This document shows, piece after piece, positions 5,674 through 7,567 of a stretch of 7,567 bases of DNA. The DNA comes from Anaerolineales bacterium UBA6663 (GTDB lineage Bacteria > Chloroflexota > Anaerolineae > Anaerolineales > UBA6663): the NCBI GenBank assembly GCA_002455335.1, contig DKKP01000180.1, positions 796 to 8,362 on the forward strand, in the 5' to 3' direction. A program made the translations under genes and the position numbers. Positions within the stretch are counted from its first letter, which is position 1; each line of letters begins with the position of its first letter. The notes under the pieces were generated by a model. The model searched no databases. It was not told the DNA's origin and saw nothing but the letters and a program-made list of their open reading frames with translations.

Positions 5674-6282
5674 ATGTCGATTTCATCCCGCCGGCCCCGA
5701 CGTGGCCCGGCTCCCGGCATGCCGGAACGCCGCTTCCCGCTCACCCTGGTGATCTTGAGCGGCGGCGTGATCGCACTGGTCGCCATCCTTGGCGTGGCGA
5801 TCTACAACACAACCCAGGACCGGGCCATTGCGACAACCGCCATCGAGGGCGTGAAGGTTTTCCCGGGCCTCGACCGCGGCCATCAAGATGGCGCAGTGGC
5901 ATACGAACAAACGCCCCCGGTTGGCGGCCCGCACAACGCGGCCTGGCTCAACTGCGGCATCTACGAAGAGCCCGTGGCGAGTGAGTATGCCGTCCACTCG
6001 CTCGAGCACGGAGCGGTGTGGGTCACCTATCGCCCCGACCTCCCCGCCGAACAGGTCGAATTGCTTCGTCGACAGGTGCGCGGAAACGGCTACGTCGTAC
6101 TCTCGCCGTATCCCGATTTGCCATCCCCTGTGGTCGCCTCAGCCTGGGGCATTCAGCTTTCGCTCGAAGAGGCCGGTGACCCGCGGCTCAACGCCTTCAT
6201 GCGTAAGTATCAGCAGGGCCCACAGACCCCCGAGCTCGGCGCGGCCTGCACTCAGGGCGTCGGCACGCCCAGCCAGCGATGA
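5674..6282 (+). CDS. DUF3105 domain protein, single-pass membrane anchored
   Basis: The protein has 202 residues. A basic N-terminus (to residue 20) precedes one membrane segment at about 22-44, leaving the rest outside the membrane. The outer domain carries the DUF3105 pattern: PPVGGPHNAAW (81-91), then VHSLEHGAVWVTYRPD (107-122), then VVLSPYPDLPSPVVASAWG (141-159). H87, H108, E111 and H112 are candidate metal ligands. C94 and C192 could form a disulfide. The family has no established function that I can name. The start is well supported by AAGGAT about eight bases upstream of the ATG. The stop overlaps the next gene's start (ATGA), so the two are very likely co-translated. Confidence 0.88.
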   Translation: MSISSRRPRRGPAPGMPERRFPLTLVILSGGVIALVAILGVAIYNTTQDRAIATTAIEGVKVFPGLDRGHQDGAVAYEQTPPVGGPHNAAWLNCGIYEEPVASEYAVHSLEHGAVWVTYRPDLPAEQVELLRRQVRGNGYVVLSPYPDLPSPVVASAWGIQLSLEEAGDPRLNAFMRKYQQGPQTPELGAACTQGVGTPSQR

Positions 6283-6920
6283 CCACCATGGAGACCACGC
6301 CAAACAACGCGCCGGAGCGCGGCGGTATCACCAACATCCTGGTCATCGTCCTTGTGGCGTTGAGCGTGGCGCTTGGCGCGCTCTGGTGGTTGACGCAGCC
6401 GCCACAAGAGGGCGACCCCGCCGTGACTTTCTCCCGGGATATGTCCTATCACCACCAGCAAGCCGTCGAGATGGCGTTGCTGCTCCGCGACCGGACCGAT
6501 GACCCTGAGCTGCGTCTGATCTTGATCGACATGGCGCTCACCCAGCAGGCCCAGATCGGGCAAATGTCGGGCTGGCTCGAGGCCTGGGGACTGCCGATCA
6601 CCGGGCCGCAACCGCCGATGACCGGTCAAATGACGCACGGCGGCGAAACGATGGCGATGACCCCGGAGATGATGGGCATCCAGCCACAGAGCGAGGTCAA
6701 CAAGCTAACCACCCTGCCCGTTTCTGAAGCTGAGGTGCTCTTCTTGCAGCTGATGATCCGCCACCATCGGGGCGCGATCCTCATGGCTGAGTCGACGCTC
6801 AGCCAGACTCAGCGCGCCCCTGTGACACGTCTGGCTCAATCGATCATCGCCGGACAGGAATCCGAGATCGCACTGATGCAGAAGCTCCTGGCCGACCGCG
6901 GCGCTCAGGAACTTCCTTGA
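6279..6920 (+). CDS. DUF305 domain protein, single-pass membrane anchored
   Basis: The 213-residue protein has one membrane segment at about 17-38, then an outer, mainly helical domain. DUF305 is a duplicated ferritin-like helical fold, and both half-motifs are visible: YHHQQAVEMA (H58, H59, E64) and RHHRGAILMA (H162, H163). Met-rich stretches lie between them (about 115-133), including MTGQMTHGGETMAMTPEMMG. His plus Met suggests copper or another soft metal, but this is an inference. No good ribosome site precedes the ATG at 6279; translation is probably coupled to the upstream gene through the ATGA overlap. An ATG three codons on (6288) is an alternative start. A strong stem-loop follows 23 bases after the stop, closing the operon. 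Confidence 0.9.
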   Translation: MTTMETTPNNAPERGGITNILVIVLVALSVALGALWWLTQPPQEGDPAVTFSRDMSYHHQQAVEMALLLRDRTDDPELRLILIDMALTQQAQIGQMSGWLEAWGLPITGPQPPMTGQMTHGGETMAMTPEMMGIQPQSEVNKLTTLPVSEAEVLFLQLMIRHHRGAILMAESTLSQTQRAPVTRLAQSIIAGQESEIALMQKLLADRGAQELP

Positions 6921-6943
6921 TCCTGTCAGGACGTTATCCGCGG

Positions 6944-6997
6944 AGATGCGAAGGGCGAGACGATCCTCACTATGGGATAGTCTCGCCCTTCGCATCT
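6944..6997. terminator. Long stem-loop between convergent genes, probable bidirectional terminator
   Basis: An 18-bp perfect inverted repeat (6944-6961 with 6980-6997) can be extended inward past one mismatch by ATCC/GGAT. It can also be extended outward, with a wobble pair and a mismatch, towards CCGCGG. It lies between the DUF305 stop (6920) and the MFS stop (7004). Like the 1674-1728 structure, it has no T-tract on either side. Confidence 0.7.
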
Positions 6998-7003
6998 TCA
7001 CGG

Positions 7004-7567
7004 TTACAGATCGGCCGTCTCGAGCCCAGCGGGCGCGACCTCGGCTTCGGGCGAGCGCCTCGCCGCCACGAGGTAGAACGGCACAGCCGGCGCAAGTAGA
7101 ACGGCTGCCACAAGCAAGGCCGTGCGCAGGCCAAACGTTGAACCGATCCACCCCACACCTGGCCCACCGGCCATCTCGCCAAACGCATGGGCCTGCCCGA
7201 CAAATGACAGCGCAGTGGCACGCGTCTCGGGCTTCGTATTCTGTACCAGCCACGCCTGAACCAGCGGGTCACCGAGCCCGAAAGCCACGGTCCGCAGCAA
7301 CAACGCCCCGGCGGCCGCCCAGAAATTGCCGGCGACGGCGAACAGCGCGACGGCCACGACCGTCAGGCCATCAAAGGCCAGCAGCCCATACGCGACTGTG
7401 GTCGGTCGCTGTGTGAGCCGCTCGAGGCGCGGCCGGAGCGGCTCGACCACGACGATCGTGAGCAGCGCTCCGGCGATCCGCAGCGCCGCAAACCAGTACC
7501 CGGCCGACAGCCCGCCCAGAGCCGGGAAGGTGAAGTTCGTCAGGAGGTGCGCGTCGCCGAGCCGATC
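7004..7567 (-). CDS. Major facilitator superfamily transporter, C-terminal part (5' end beyond right edge)
   Basis: The frame is open from the right edge to a TAA at 7004, giving 187 visible residues, the C-terminal part of a transporter that would usually have about 400. Around five membrane segments can be seen. They are separated by short basic loops such as RPRLERLTQRP, which sits where MFS proteins have a cytoplasmic loop. The stretch RATALSFVGQAHAFGEMAGGPGVGWIG, followed by LRTALLVAAVLLA, resembles the C-terminal half of drug-efflux-like MFS carriers. A GTG at 7450 could open a 148-residue frame, but the upstream codons are in frame, hydrophobic and MFS-like, so the gene continues to the edge. 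The substrate cannot be inferred. It converges on the DUF305 operon. Confidence 0.8.
   Translation of the reverse strand, partial: DRLGDAHLLTNFTFPALGGLSAGYWFAALRIAGALLTIVVVEPLRPRLERLTQRPTTVAYGLLAFDGLTVVAVALFAVAGNFWAAAGALLLRTVAFGLGDPLVQAWLVQNTKPETRATALSFVGQAHAFGEMAGGPGVGWIGSTFGLRTALLVAAVLLAPAVPFYLVAARRSPEAEVAPAGLETADL

Overview
The window is GC-rich, densely packed bacterial chromosome, read here as probably Chloroflexota. That assignment is an inference from the gene mix: a DUF5060-type glycosidase lipoprotein, adjacent DUF3105 and DUF305 proteins, a divergent PlsY and a stand-alone JAMM peptidase. A search against genomes would settle it. No RNA gene, CRISPR array, transposase or other mobile element is visible. 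Seven genes were identified, and the first and last run off the window edges.

Layout. Positions 1-455 (minus strand) hold the 5' part of an unrecognised gene for a single-pass membrane protein whose outer part is built from near-identical tandem repeats with the core SYDAIEAIRAER. About 400 bp with no convincing gene follow. A plus-strand promoter with two similar 14-bp palindromes then leads into a ZIP-family metal transporter (927-1661). A perfect 24-bp stem-loop separates this gene from a converging minus-strand pair: plsY (4390-5025) followed 5 nt later by a large lipoprotein glycoside hydrolase (4384-1745). Upstream of plsY, on the same strand, is a JAMM/M67 metallopeptidase (5570-5154). 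Its promoter geometry suggests a leaderless mRNA.

Divergent from the peptidase is a two-gene plus-strand operon. It encodes DUF3105 (5674-6282) and DUF305 (6279-6920) proteins, which overlap by ATGA, and each has one N-terminal membrane anchor and a His-rich outer domain. A second long stem-loop (6944-6997) separates the operon from the 3' part of a minus-strand MFS transporter (7004 to the right edge).

How the genes may work together. Most products act in or outside the membrane: metal uptake, polysaccharide cleavage, phospholipid synthesis, anchored putative metal-binding proteins and an efflux-type carrier. Nothing shows that they form one pathway. The best-supported units are plsY with the hydrolase, and DUF3105 with DUF305. 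The most novel items are the repeat protein at the left edge, the paired operators in front of the ZIP gene, the altered catalytic motifs of the PlsY homologue, and the domain inserted in the hydrolase barrel.
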